Below are positions 44,771 to 53,636 of a stretch of DNA of 64,000 nucleotides, piece by piece. The notes under the pieces were generated by a model that did no database searches, was not told where the DNA came from, and saw only the letters and a program-made list of their open reading frames with translations. The position numbers and the translations under genes are program-made. This DNA is from Haladaptatus pallidirubidus (GTDB lineage: Archaea; Halobacteriota; Halobacteria; Halobacteriales; Haladaptataceae). The stretch lies in the NCBI RefSeq assembly GCF_020700235.1, contig NZ_CP085305.1, forward strand, positions 124,001 through 188,000, written 5' to 3'. Each line of letters opens with the position of its first letter. The first letter of the stretch is position 1.

Positions 44771-45748
44771 ATGAACTCCGTTCAGGAGATGAAAGGTGCG
44801 AGTATCGTCGTTGAAACGTGTGCTGCTATCGAACCCGGAGAGGACGTTCTCGTCGTCTCCGATTGGCAGGTCGCGAATGTTGCCGAGCGCGTCACCGCTG
44901 CTGCAAAGGAACGTGATGCGAACGTGTCGATGATCCTCATGGATCCACGCAAGTACGACGGAAACGAGCCCGAGGAAACTGTCGCCGCTGCAATGATGGA
45001 AGCCGACGTCATTATTACGCCCGTTCACCGTTCAATCACTCACTCTAGCGCCGTCGCACGTGCAAAGGAGCAGGGGGCTCGTGTCATTAGCATGGTGAAA
45101 TTCACGAGCGAACAGCTGATCCGTGGAGGTCTCTATGCCGACTATCGAGGGATGCGACCGCACTGTGAGGAAATGGCACGGAAGTTCTCTCAGGCCAGCG
45201 AGGCCCGCATTACTTCCCCGCAGGGAACTGACGTGACCGTTGGTCTCGAAGACCGCGACGGCAATGCTCACCCTGGTATCGCTGACGAGCCAGGTGAATT
45301 TACCGCACTTGTGCATATCGAGTCGAACATCGCCCCGGTCGAGGGTACAACTGACGGAACAGTCATCTTCGATGGAGCAATCCCAAACCTCGACATTGGC
45401 GTGCTGGAGACGCCGGTCGAGATGGAGATCGAGGACGGTGCCGTCACGTCAGTTGAGGGTGGACGCGAGGCAGAGCGCATTGCGAACGTCTGGGCCGAGC
45501 ATGACGACCCCGCGGTGTACAATATCGCGCAGCTTGCGGTCGGCATGAACCCCGAGTGCCCCGAATTTAACGGATGGTTCTCAAACGACCATGGACGGTA
45601 CGGCAACGTTCACTTCGGTATCGGGACGTCGAGCAACCTTGGTGGGACAACACGCGCTCCCGTTCACTTCGATGCGATGATGGCTGAGCCAACGCTTGAA
45701 CTGGACGGTGAGATCGTGCTCACGGACGGCGAGTTCACGTTCTTCTAG
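44771..45748 (+). CDS. M29-like metalloenzyme (aminopeptidase T/NicX family), copy 2
   Basis: 325 residues, a paralogue of the gene at 40977-41963. Shared features: AAIEPGEDVLVVSDWQVA, ITSPQGTDVTVGLED, a PGEF site followed by APVEGTTDGT, and the C-terminal metal region GNVHFGIGTSSNLGGTT with PVHFDAMM (His-x-Asp). A TATA box (aatatatacc, about 44739-44748) lies about 27 nt upstream of the ATG. Two paralogues on both sides of a flavoprotein and isomerase suggest a heteromeric or two-step use in the pathway. A hydrolase or non-haem iron dioxygenase role is possible. Confidence 0.7.
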   Translation: MNSVQEMKGASIVVETCAAIEPGEDVLVVSDWQVANVAERVTAAAKERDANVSMILMDPRKYDGNEPEETVAAAMMEADVIITPVHRSITHSSAVARAKEQGARVISMVKFTSEQLIRGGLYADYRGMRPHCEEMARKFSQASEARITSPQGTDVTVGLEDRDGNAHPGIADEPGEFTALVHIESNIAPVEGTTDGTVIFDGAIPNLDIGVLETPVEMEIEDGAVTSVEGGREAERIANVWAEHDDPAVYNIAQLAVGMNPECPEFNGWFSNDHGRYGNVHFGIGTSSNLGGTTRAPVHFDAMMAEPTLELDGEIVLTDGEFTFF

Positions 45749-45815
45749 AGCGTCTTTCCTCCCTACTTTCGAATATCTATATGTCTATCCACTGTTAAAC
45801 TACACTCTTTAATTG

Positions 45816-45832
45816 ACAATCTGTATAATTGT
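45816..45832. promoter_or_regulatory. Inverted repeat ACAAT-N7-ATTGT before the binding-protein gene
   Basis: ACAATCTGTATAATTGT lies just upstream of a TATA-like gattaataac (about 45839-45848) preceding the ATG at 45875. Possible operator; not related to the 17-bp palindrome. Confidence 0.3.
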
Positions 45833-45874
45833 TGCGCAAGATTAATAACGTTGGGCAATATCGGTTTCCCATGT

Positions 45875-46927
45875 ATGCCAAATGGAAACAATGACCGCTC
45901 CGTGACTCGACGGTCGGTTCTGAAGTATTCAGGGGTAGCATCGACAATGGCGCTCAGCGGCCTAGCTGGCTGTTCCGGCCTCACCGGCATTGGTGGAAAT
46001 AACTCTGGATCGGATGGTTCGTACCCTTCCGGTGATCTTACCTATATCGTACCGTTCTCTGAAGGTGGCGGGACAGACACATACGCTCGACAGGTTATTC
46101 CCGAAATGGCGAATGAACTCGGCGTCAACATCGCAATCGAAAACATTCCTGGTGCGGCATCCCTCCGAGGAACCGGCCAACTTTACCACTCTAAGCCCGA
46201 TGGTCAGACGTTCGGTGGATTCAATCCACCCTCTACGCCAGTTTCGGCAATGGTCAATCCGCCCGACTATGACATGAAGAAACTCGTCGGCGTCGGTACT
46301 TATGCACGGACGCCGTTCGTCATCGTCGCCAACCCTAAATACGAGATCAAGGATTTCTCCGATCTCATCAGTCGATACCAGAACGGAGATCTCAAGAAAT
46401 TCGGCGGGAAGGAAAGGGGTGGCGTCGATCACGTCCTGGCCCTCTTGATGAAAGGTAATTCCGATTACAACCTTGCCTGGAACCAGTATGTTGGATACGA
46501 CGGCTCTGGGCCAGCCGTGCAGGCGGTCGTCTCTGATGAGATCCCGATCTCGATCAGTACGGATACCGCTGCTGAGGCCGCTGCTTCTGACGATCGCGTC
46601 GACACTATCGTGTGTCTCTCCAGCGAAGGAACCAGTGTCTTCCCTGAACTTGCGAAAGTTAGTGACCAAGGGTTCCCGAATATTGACTTCCTCGGTCAGC
46701 TCAGCCGCGGCATGTTCCTTCCTCCCGAGACTTCGGACGATGTCGTTCAGACGCTCACGGAGGCACTCAAGACAGCTCTCCAAACCGACCGCGTCCAGAA
46801 ATGGTCCGAAAATACTGGTAACGTCGTCGAATATGGTTCGCCTGATGCTGCTGAGAAGGCGGTCAAGGATGCCTTCGAGCAAGTCCCCAAGAACGTGGAT
46901 CTTGAAAAGGTTCGCAATGAAGCTTAG
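45875..46927 (+). CDS. tctC: Tripartite tricarboxylate transporter substrate-binding protein (TctC-like)
   Basis: About 350 residues. The N-terminus carries a twin-arginine signal (TRRSVLKYSG) followed by a lipobox, LSGLAGC, so it is exported folded and lipid-anchored outside the membrane. The mature part begins with LTYIVPFSEGGGTDTYARQV, the start of TctC-type proteins that bind tri- or dicarboxylates. Later landmarks are AAEAAASDDRVDT and QLSRGMFLPPETSDD. The ATG at 45875 is preferred; it follows a TATA-like element by about 30 nt. The TctB and TctA genes follow on the same strand, completing the transporter. Confidence 0.85.
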   Translation: MPNGNNDRSVTRRSVLKYSGVASTMALSGLAGCSGLTGIGGNNSGSDGSYPSGDLTYIVPFSEGGGTDTYARQVIPEMANELGVNIAIENIPGAASLRGTGQLYHSKPDGQTFGGFNPPSTPVSAMVNPPDYDMKKLVGVGTYARTPFVIVANPKYEIKDFSDLISRYQNGDLKKFGGKERGGVDHVLALLMKGNSDYNLAWNQYVGYDGSGPAVQAVVSDEIPISISTDTAAEAAASDDRVDTIVCLSSEGTSVFPELAKVSDQGFPNIDFLGQLSRGMFLPPETSDDVVQTLTEALKTALQTDRVQKWSENTGNVVEYGSPDAAEKAVKDAFEQVPKNVDLEKVRNEA

Positions 46928-47042
46928 GCTAAGAGCGGTGGTCTGCAGAGGGGACTACATTTATAGCGGTTAGCGGAGAACACAACGATTAGGTATGAGG
47001 GACAATAACAATGAAGTCATATATTAAATATCGAGGTTTATC

Positions 47043-47630
47043 ATGACTGTACAGGAGTTATATCAACATTTCATAGAAGATGTCATGGATGGAGAAAAGG
47101 TACTGGAAGCAACCATGGTGATCATCTCTGGCTATATGCTCTGGGGAACAACCACGTTTAGCATCGACAGCGCTGCCCAGTTTCCTAGGCTCGCTGCGTC
47201 CGTGGTCTTCACTGGATCAATTCTTCTCCTCGTCCGTAATTACCTGCCGGCATCAATCCGACGGATGTTGGTCAGCGACGGGGGAACGTTCGAGGCCAGT
47301 GAGGAACTCACCGAGCAACAGGAGTCCACAGAGCAGGATCTAGCCATGACCGAAGAGGGCGTCTCGTCGGTTAACCGACCTCTGCACGACTCAGTATTCA
47401 CCGCGCTTTCGATTGTGGGGTATGCCCTGCTTGGCTACGCTATCGGACTCCTCTGGGCTAGTCCGTGGTTCGTTATCGTGTACGCCCGATGGTACCGCAT
47501 CGATCTCCTCCGAACTGCCATATTGACGGTCGTTGCCTTCGCCATCGCGTACAGCTTCATGGTGGTTCTCAATGTATCCATGGCTACGGGTGCGATCCTG
47601 ACGCTAGGGGGTGCTTCATGGCTGGTATAA
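47043..47630 (+). CDS. tctB: Tripartite tricarboxylate transporter small membrane subunit (TctB-like)
   Basis: 195 residues with four predicted membrane segments in two pairs separated by an acidic glutamine-rich loop (about 80-110). Sequence similarity to TctB is weak, as usual for this poorly conserved subunit, but size, topology and position between TctC and TctA support it. Its end overlaps the TctA start by 13 nt, so the two are co-translated. Confidence 0.75.
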   Translation: MTVQELYQHFIEDVMDGEKVLEATMVIISGYMLWGTTTFSIDSAAQFPRLAASVVFTGSILLLVRNYLPASIRRMLVSDGGTFEASEELTEQQESTEQDLAMTEEGVSSVNRPLHDSVFTALSIVGYALLGYAIGLLWASPWFVIVYARWYRIDLLRTAILTVVAFAIAYSFMVVLNVSMATGAILTLGGASWLV

Positions 47631-49111
47631 TCGGGCCGCTCATTGAAGCTGCAGACACGCTCTTGACGTGGCCGACCCCACTCTGGGTGGTTGTAGGACT
47701 CATCCTTGGGATGATTGCTGGTGCGCTTCCGGGTGTCGGCTCTTCGCTCGGGATGGCGATAGTCCTGCCGCTCACACTCCCCCTTGGGCCAATTAATGCC
47801 CTTGTCCTGCTTGTGAGCATGTATAGTGGGGCGATGTACGGCGGTAGTATCTCAGCGATCCTGGTAAACGTCCCGGGAACTGGAGCAGCGGCAGCGACGA
47901 CGTTCGATGGATATCCAATGTCAAAACAGGGACGAGCCGTCGAGGCCCTGTCCATTTCTGCAACGTCTTCCGCGATCGGCGGCTTTCTCAGTGTCCTTAC
48001 TCTGATCCTTCTTTCACCCGTCCTCATCGAAGTCGTGTTACTGTTCGGAACACCAGAGTACTTTCTCATGGCAGTCCTCGGGCTTTCAATGATCGGCGTC
48101 GTCGCCCACGGTTCGGTCGTCAAGGCGATCGTCGCCGGTGCATTCGGCATGATGCTAACTACAATCGGCATTGCACCAAACTCTCCCGAGCTCCGATACA
48201 CGTTCGGTATGTTGTCGCTCTACGACGGTATCGACTTCATCGCGGCGTTAATCGGAATGTTCGCAATCGCAGAGATGATCAAGCTCTCCGCTCAAAGCGG
48301 CGGTATCGCTGAAAGAGGGATCAAACTCACCGGAAATGTCTTCAACGGCGTGCGTGCGGCAATCCGTCGTCCAATCACGATCATCAAATCTAGCTTTATC
48401 GGTATGTTCATCGGCGCTGTGCCTGGTTCGGGTGCGACCGTTGCGAATTTCATTTCGTACGGCGAGGCAATGCGGAGTTCCGATAATTCCGACGACTTCG
48501 GAAGCGGAAAACCCGATGGGGTGATCGCCTCTGAGGCATCAAACAACGGGACAATCGGCGGCTCGCTGATCCCAACTATCTCGTTCGGTATCCCAGGAAG
48601 TGGATCGACCGCAGTTCTCTTGGGTGGCCTATTGATGCACGGCCTCCGGCCTGGACCCCAGCTGTTCCAGACACAGCTCGCGACGACGTACACCTTCATG
48701 CTTGCTCTCTTAGTCGGAAATATATTCATCCTCCTCGTGGGCGTATTTCTCGTCACTCGACTCGGACTCCTCACGAAGATTGATACCCACTATATCGTCC
48801 CGACGATCGTTGTACTGTCGTTGGTTGGCGGGTATACGCTTCGAACGAACTGGATCGACGTTGCTACAGTAGTCGGTCTCGGTCTGTTCGGCTATCTCAT
48901 GGTTAAATACGATTACTCCATCATCGCGTTCGTTCTCGGTGTCGTTCTCGGACCAATTGCAGAGGAGAACCTTCTCCGTTCGCTGCAACTCTCTGGCGGC
49001 TCTTACTCGATCTTCGTAACCAAACCACTCTCTCTGGTGATCGTCATCGCGATCCTCGTCATCCTTTTTGGCCCTGCGATCAAGCCACGGATCGAACGTT
49101 TGATCTCTTGA
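47618..49111 (+). CDS. tctA: Tripartite tricarboxylate transporter large membrane subunit (TctA-like)
   Basis: 497 residues, about 12 membrane helices. The TctA signature is clear: GMIAGALPGVGSSLGMAIVL (about 28), MYGGSISAILVNVPGTGAAA (about 75), GMFIGAVPGSGATVANFISY (about 265), and ASNNGTIGGSLIPTISFGIP with GSGSTAVLLGGLLMHGL. The ATG at 47618 overlaps the TctB end; a longer reading would begin inside TctB and is not supported. It moves a tri- or dicarboxylate captured by TctC, normally driven by ion gradients (family knowledge). Confidence 0.9.
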   Translation: MAGIIGPLIEAADTLLTWPTPLWVVVGLILGMIAGALPGVGSSLGMAIVLPLTLPLGPINALVLLVSMYSGAMYGGSISAILVNVPGTGAAAATTFDGYPMSKQGRAVEALSISATSSAIGGFLSVLTLILLSPVLIEVVLLFGTPEYFLMAVLGLSMIGVVAHGSVVKAIVAGAFGMMLTTIGIAPNSPELRYTFGMLSLYDGIDFIAALIGMFAIAEMIKLSAQSGGIAERGIKLTGNVFNGVRAAIRRPITIIKSSFIGMFIGAVPGSGATVANFISYGEAMRSSDNSDDFGSGKPDGVIASEASNNGTIGGSLIPTISFGIPGSGSTAVLLGGLLMHGLRPGPQLFQTQLATTYTFMLALLVGNIFILLVGVFLVTRLGLLTKIDTHYIVPTIVVLSLVGGYTLRTNWIDVATVVGLGLFGYLMVKYDYSIIAFVLGVVLGPIAEENLLRSLQLSGGSYSIFVTKPLSLVIVIAILVILFGPAIKPRIERLIS

Positions 49112-49168
49112 GATAGATTATGTTTTTGTCACTACCGGAATTATTCACGGTTCGCCAGGGGAGATACC

Positions 49169-50620
49169 ATGAGTGATCTCGTCGAAAACGATACTAGTGG
49201 AAAGCAACGTGATACCCTCGTCATGTCTGGAGGAGTGGCTCTTAGCATTGTGCCGATTCTCTGGAGCGTTCTTGTACCGCCGCCACACGGATTTACTCCG
49301 GAGATGCAGAGCGTCCTCGCCGTCTTCGCATTCTCGCTTGTTCTCTGGCTCAGCAAGGCAGTCCCCTACGTCATCTCGGCCACAATCTCCGTCGTTCTCC
49401 TCTTTGCACTTGGCGGTGTAGACACGTTTCAAGACGCCACGATTGGGTTTGCATCTTCGCTCGTGTTTTTTCTCCTTCTGTTGTTACTCCTCGGACAGGC
49501 GATCTCAAAGGTCGACCTCGACGCGTGGTTTGCCTCGCGACTTCTCTCTGCAGGCGGACACTCTCACCGTCCGATTCGAGCGCTCTCCGGGTACATGCTC
49601 GCACTGTCATTCGTCATGCCTTCTGCAGTCGCTCGAACGGTCACATTTATTCCGGTTGTCCGCCAGATGACGGAAGCCTACGGATTAGGCCATGACAGCG
49701 ACTTCGAGCGAACGTCGTTTCTCGTTCTCGGACACATAAACCCGATTGCATCGATGACCCTAATGACAGGCGGTGGAATGGCAATCATCACCTCGGAGCT
49801 CGTTCAAAGTGAGATCCAACCAATCACGTGGGTTGAATGGGCTACCCTGATGATCCCACCGGTCGTCGTTCTCTACGTGCTGTCCGCGTTCACCGCCGAA
49901 CGGTTCTACGATGCACGATCCGAGGTTGAAGATGCGACTCCTGACGATACTAGCCCGTCTCAACTCACCGACGATTTGGAGGTCACTCCCGATTTCGAAT
50001 TTAGTCACGATCAACTCATTGTCGGTTCGGTTATGGTCAGCGCTGTCGTGCTATGGATCATTGGATCATTCATCGGGATTCCTACGATCGTTCCCGCTGC
50101 CCTTGCCGTCGGAGTGCTCGCACTCCCGGATATCGGCATCATCACGGCGGACGACGTCTCGGAGGTAAGTTGGGGAATCTTGTTCGTGATTGGGACGATG
50201 TTCTCTATCCTCCACGCAATGGAGACGACTGGTACGCTCACGTACCTCGTGGACTTGATCACGAATATGATCCCATTTGGTTCCCTCGTCTACTGGCAGA
50301 TCGTGGCAATCCTGCTTGCACTCGCAGTTCTGATTCGGGTGTTCTTTTCAACTGCCTCGGCGGCGATTATTGTCGTGCTCCCCATCATTATCCGGTTCGG
50401 TGAAACGCTCGGCATCAATCGGCTCTACCTCGCACTCTCTGTTCTCCTGATCGTCGGCTCGACCACCATCTTACCCTTCAACACGACGGCAGTTCTTCTC
50501 TCGTTCGATCGGGGTCCGCTTTCGAAAATTGACGTCATCGTATTTGGCCTCGTAACGATGGTTTACGCCGCGTTCGTCATCGTGTTCGCCTGGACGATCT
50601 ACTGGCCGTTGCTTACCTGA
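49169..50620 (+). CDS. SLC13/DASS family anion symporter
   Basis: 483 residues with about 11-12 membrane segments and a soluble acidic insert at about 245-285. The N-terminal helices (FALGGVDTFQDATIGFASSL) and the C-terminal STTILPFNTTAVLLSF resemble the SNT-type motifs of DASS carriers that take up dicarboxylates, citrate or sulfate with sodium. It follows TctA by 57 nt on the same strand, so it is likely co-transcribed. Two different uptake systems in one unit suggest related substrates or that one handles a product. Confidence 0.8.
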   Translation: MSDLVENDTSGKQRDTLVMSGGVALSIVPILWSVLVPPPHGFTPEMQSVLAVFAFSLVLWLSKAVPYVISATISVVLLFALGGVDTFQDATIGFASSLVFFLLLLLLLGQAISKVDLDAWFASRLLSAGGHSHRPIRALSGYMLALSFVMPSAVARTVTFIPVVRQMTEAYGLGHDSDFERTSFLVLGHINPIASMTLMTGGGMAIITSELVQSEIQPITWVEWATLMIPPVVVLYVLSAFTAERFYDARSEVEDATPDDTSPSQLTDDLEVTPDFEFSHDQLIVGSVMVSAVVLWIIGSFIGIPTIVPAALAVGVLALPDIGIITADDVSEVSWGILFVIGTMFSILHAMETTGTLTYLVDLITNMIPFGSLVYWQIVAILLALAVLIRVFFSTASAAIIVVLPIIIRFGETLGINRLYLALSVLLIVGSTTILPFNTTAVLLSFDRGPLSKIDVIVFGLVTMVYAAFVIVFAWTIYWPLLT

Positions 50621-50729
50621 ATGGCCACTCTATCGGCCTACGGCTGACCATCCATCTATCAAGAGTCCAGCTCTCTCCCCATACAAACGAGCCACACGCT
50701 TATTATCTCCTGGTTCATCGTATCGAACA

Positions 50730-51158
50730 ATGCCAATCATTGTAGCAGTCGATGGAGATCGATCAGAGGAGATACTCGTTACAGAAGGAGAGAAGCTGGC
50801 CAAGGCCTTTGACCTAGAACTTCAAGTTGTTCACGTAATGAACCGTGACTCGTTCCGTGACCTCGAAGAACAGTCCGTCGAAGATACTGGAAAAACCATT
50901 AGTCTTGATGATATTCGTTCGATGGCACGGGAGATCGCCTCCGCTGCGATCTCCGATGCAGGGGTAGACGCCACCGCCGTCGGGCTGGTCGGTGACCCTG
51001 CGAACGAGGTCGTGAAATATGCGAAAAACCACGCCACCCCGTATCTCGTGATTGGTGGAAAGAAGCGTTCGGCCGTTGGGAAAGCACTCTTCGGAAGCAC
51101 CACCCAGTCGATCCTCCTCAACTCCGATATCCCGGTGGTCACCGTGATGGGCAAGTAA
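50730..51158 (+). CDS. UspA family universal stress protein
   Basis: 142 residues. The beta strand MPIIVAVDGDRSEEIL and the nucleotide-binding loop GGKKRSAVGKALFGSTTQSI define an ATP-binding UspA-type domain. A TATA-like ttattatc lies about 27 nt before the ATG. UspA genes often sit beside transporter genes in haloarchaea and are thought to modulate their activity. Here it follows the DASS carrier by about 110 nt. Confidence 0.85.
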   Translation: MPIIVAVDGDRSEEILVTEGEKLAKAFDLELQVVHVMNRDSFRDLEEQSVEDTGKTISLDDIRSMAREIASAAISDAGVDATAVGLVGDPANEVVKYAKNHATPYLVIGGKKRSAVGKALFGSTTQSILLNSDIPVVTVMGK

Positions 51159-51297
51159 CCGGCAGAAATCTATGTCCGAAAGTATACGACTTTCTCAACA
51201 GCTTTGGATTACGATTCATCTATGAGCAACGATGAGACGGATCTTCCTCGGTCGAGGAGGAATTCCCCACCTCCGAATATATCGGCGTAGGTTATTT

Positions 51298-52092
51298 TCA
51301 GAACGCGTGACGATGCCACCCGCCGTCGACGGGAATGACCGCACCGGTGAGATATCCTGCAGCCGGCGAAGATACGAATGAGACCGTCCGAGCGAACTCC
51401 TTCGGTTGGCCGAGTTCGTTTAGCGCCAGTTCGTCCGTACGAAGTTCTAGCGCCTCATCTTTGGTGATCCCCTCCCGTTCAGCAAGCGATGCGAGTTTTT
51501 GCTCGATCCGGTCGGACATTACGCCGCGGGGTGCGACGCAGTTGACGCGAATTCCGTCCTCGCCGTACTCGTCGGAAAGAACTTTTGAGAGGCCATATAT
51601 TCCCGGACGGAAGACATTGCCGATGACGCCACCAGCCGAGGGTTCGAGCGTCGATGCTGCCACCAAGTTCGTGATAGCGCCGCCATCACTTAGTGCGGGG
51701 AGAGCCTCCTCACAGACGAGAACGGTGCTCCGTAGGATAGTCTGATAGCCTTCGTCGAAGTCTTCGATGGAGAGGGTGGGGAATCGGCTCGTCTGTGGAC
51801 CACCATGATTCGTTACGAGAACGTCAAGTCCACCAAGCCGACTGATGGCCTCGCGTGTCGCATCCCGCACCATGTCTTCGTCGCCAAGATCGCAGATAAC
51901 GTGATCAATGGCGTCTTCCGCACACGCTGTCTCTCGCTGAATTTCCTCAACCGCACCCCTGAGTTGGTCAGCGTCCCGCGCCGTGATGATAACCGACGCA
52001 CCCTCTCGAACGAGCTCCGTTGCGACTGCTTTACCGAGTCCACGGCTCGCCGCAAGTACGAAAGCTCGTTTTCCCGTGAGTCCTAAGTCCAT
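51298..52092 (-). CDS. Short-chain dehydrogenase/reductase
   Basis: 264 residues. The cofactor motif is VLAASRGLGKAVATELVREG (a TGxxxGxG variant with Ala-Ala in front). The active site has a serine in NLVAASTLEP and tyrosine-lysine in YGLSK (YxxxK). The C-terminus GYLTGAVIPVDGGWHRHAF is typical of SDR 3-oxoacyl reductase-like enzymes. NADP or NAD preference is not decided. It is the same orientation as MmgE/PrpD with about 150 bp between. It could reduce a keto acid made in the pathway (inference). Confidence 0.85.
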   Translation of the reverse strand: MDLGLTGKRAFVLAASRGLGKAVATELVREGASVIITARDADQLRGAVEEIQRETACAEDAIDHVICDLGDEDMVRDATREAISRLGGLDVLVTNHGGPQTSRFPTLSIEDFDEGYQTILRSTVLVCEEALPALSDGGAITNLVAASTLEPSAGGVIGNVFRPGIYGLSKVLSDEYGEDGIRVNCVAPRGVMSDRIEQKLASLAEREGITKDEALELRTDELALNELGQPKEFARTVSFVSSPAAGYLTGAVIPVDGGWHRHAF

Positions 52093-52241
52093 ATACTTCG
52101 CAGGTAGTCACCAGACAAAAACTTATGTGTCGAAAAAACTTCGTATGCAAAAGGCAGCGTACGGATCGGTTATGACAGAGCTGATCCTGAGAGGTCGTCC
52201 AATCATAATATCACGAAGTAGTGGTGAATCTGGCCGCGTCC

Positions 52242-53636
52242 TCATGAAGTGAGGACGTCGAGTAGTTCAGTGACATCGTCGAGATTCTCAAGTCGTTCAA
52301 ACAGGCTTATAGACTCACTAGCCCTCTCCTTGGGGAGGACGTGGGCGACACAACGTCCGTACTTATGTTCAAGTTCCTTGTCTGTCATTGGGTTGTCAGC
52401 GGATCCCTTTGGCGCGGGGATCCTTACAGACTCCTCGGTTCCATCGGTTAGTCTCACAATCACCTCGGCACCCCAGTCATCGTTTGCGAATTCCTCGGGT
52501 CGCTCCTGGATCGTGACACGATCTAGTGGGACGTTCTGTCGGTCGCCTTCGACGGCTTCTAACGTGAAGTGGTCGAACCAGACATCACCGTTACGGAGAG
52601 CCGAGGTGACACAATACTGGACGCTGAACTTGGCGTCGAGCGGCGTCCGGGGATACGGGCGGTTGGTGTGACCTAGCCGTCTCGGGTGTTCTTCGATTTC
52701 GATTGATTTGACGCATTCGAGGTCGAGATTACCATCAAGGTTTTCACGGATCGCAAGGGCAGCATCGATTGCTCCATGGGTACTTCCACAGCAGGGATAG
52801 GGCTTGAATCCAACTTTGGGCGAGAGGATTTTCCATGGATTGCCGAGTTTCTCAATATGGTCGGCGAAGTCGTAGCCGGGGGTTCCTTGAAAAAGATCAC
52901 AAAAGCCACCAAAGTCAGTCTCAAGCGCGTCAGGATTTGATGTGAATCCCTCTTCGGCGAGTTGCGCGGCCTCAATGGCCGATCGGGCTGCTCGGCCAAC
53001 GTGGTAGGATTTTGTCATCGTCCCGAAATTTGCCTTGATTCCGCCCGCCTGAGATGCTGCAATCCCAACCGCGTATCGGAGTGTGTCGTCATCCTGATCA
53101 CACAGGGCTCCGACAGCGGTCGCAGCACCGACGGTGCCGAGGATCGCAGTCGGGTGCCAGCCCCGTTCGTAGTGACCCGGATTGAGCACGTTCGCCAAGG
53201 TGATCTCGACTTCTGTCCCGAGAATGAAAGCCCGGAGAAACTCTTTCCCAGACGCGTTTTGTTGCTCCGAGATAGGGAGCAAAGCACTCAGTACCGGCGA
53301 GGACGGGTGGCCGCCCATATCCGGATGTACGTCGTCGAAGTCAAGTGCATGTGCAAGAATTCCGTTCAGGAGCCCGGCATCGCCTAGAGATGCGCGGATC
53401 GGTGTCCCGGGCACACGAGCAGTGCTGAGCCCATGGTTGAGATCTTGGCGTTTCGCTGCGCGTATCCGTTCGAATGGTTGTGTCTTGGTTGCTGCGATTG
53501 AGACGCCCAGCGTGTCTCGGATCATTAATTTCGCATGCTCAGTCACACTCTCTGGAATATCGTTGTATTCAACTCCGGTGACGAACTCACAGAGCTGTTC
53601 GGTTGGATCTACCGTCCGCTGGACGGGTGAACTCAT
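52242..53636 (-). CDS. MmgE/PrpD family protein
   Basis: About 464 residues. The family includes 2-methylcitrate dehydratase and cis-aconitate decarboxylase. Conserved parts are HALDFDDVHPDMGGHPSSPV (about 90), GYHERGW-like HYERGWHPTAILGTVGAA, KSYHVGRAARSAIEAAQLAE, PKVGFKPYPCCGSTHGAIDA and AKFSVQYCVTSAL. A TATA-like ctttatcac lies about 30 nt before the ATG at 53636. Near a PrpF isomerase and TctCBA transporter, it could act on a citrate- or aconitate-like intermediate; the precise reaction cannot be read. Confidence 0.85.
   Translation of the reverse strand: MSSPVQRTVDPTEQLCEFVTGVEYNDIPESVTEHAKLMIRDTLGVSIAATKTQPFERIRAAKRQDLNHGLSTARVPGTPIRASLGDAGLLNGILAHALDFDDVHPDMGGHPSSPVLSALLPISEQQNASGKEFLRAFILGTEVEITLANVLNPGHYERGWHPTAILGTVGAATAVGALCDQDDDTLRYAVGIAASQAGGIKANFGTMTKSYHVGRAARSAIEAAQLAEEGFTSNPDALETDFGGFCDLFQGTPGYDFADHIEKLGNPWKILSPKVGFKPYPCCGSTHGAIDAALAIRENLDGNLDLECVKSIEIEEHPRRLGHTNRPYPRTPLDAKFSVQYCVTSALRNGDVWFDHFTLEAVEGDRQNVPLDRVTIQERPEEFANDDWGAEVIVRLTDGTEESVRIPAPKGSADNPMTDKELEHKYGRCVAHVLPKERASESISLFERLENLDDVTELLDVLTS

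Noticed and set aside
45962..46882. 306-codon minus-strand open frame
   Set aside because: Antisense to the Tat-exported binding protein; no motifs.
51240..51275. Hairpin TTCCTC-GGTC-GAGGA near 51246-51264 as a terminator
   Set aside because: Short imperfect stem without a clear T-run; too common to call.
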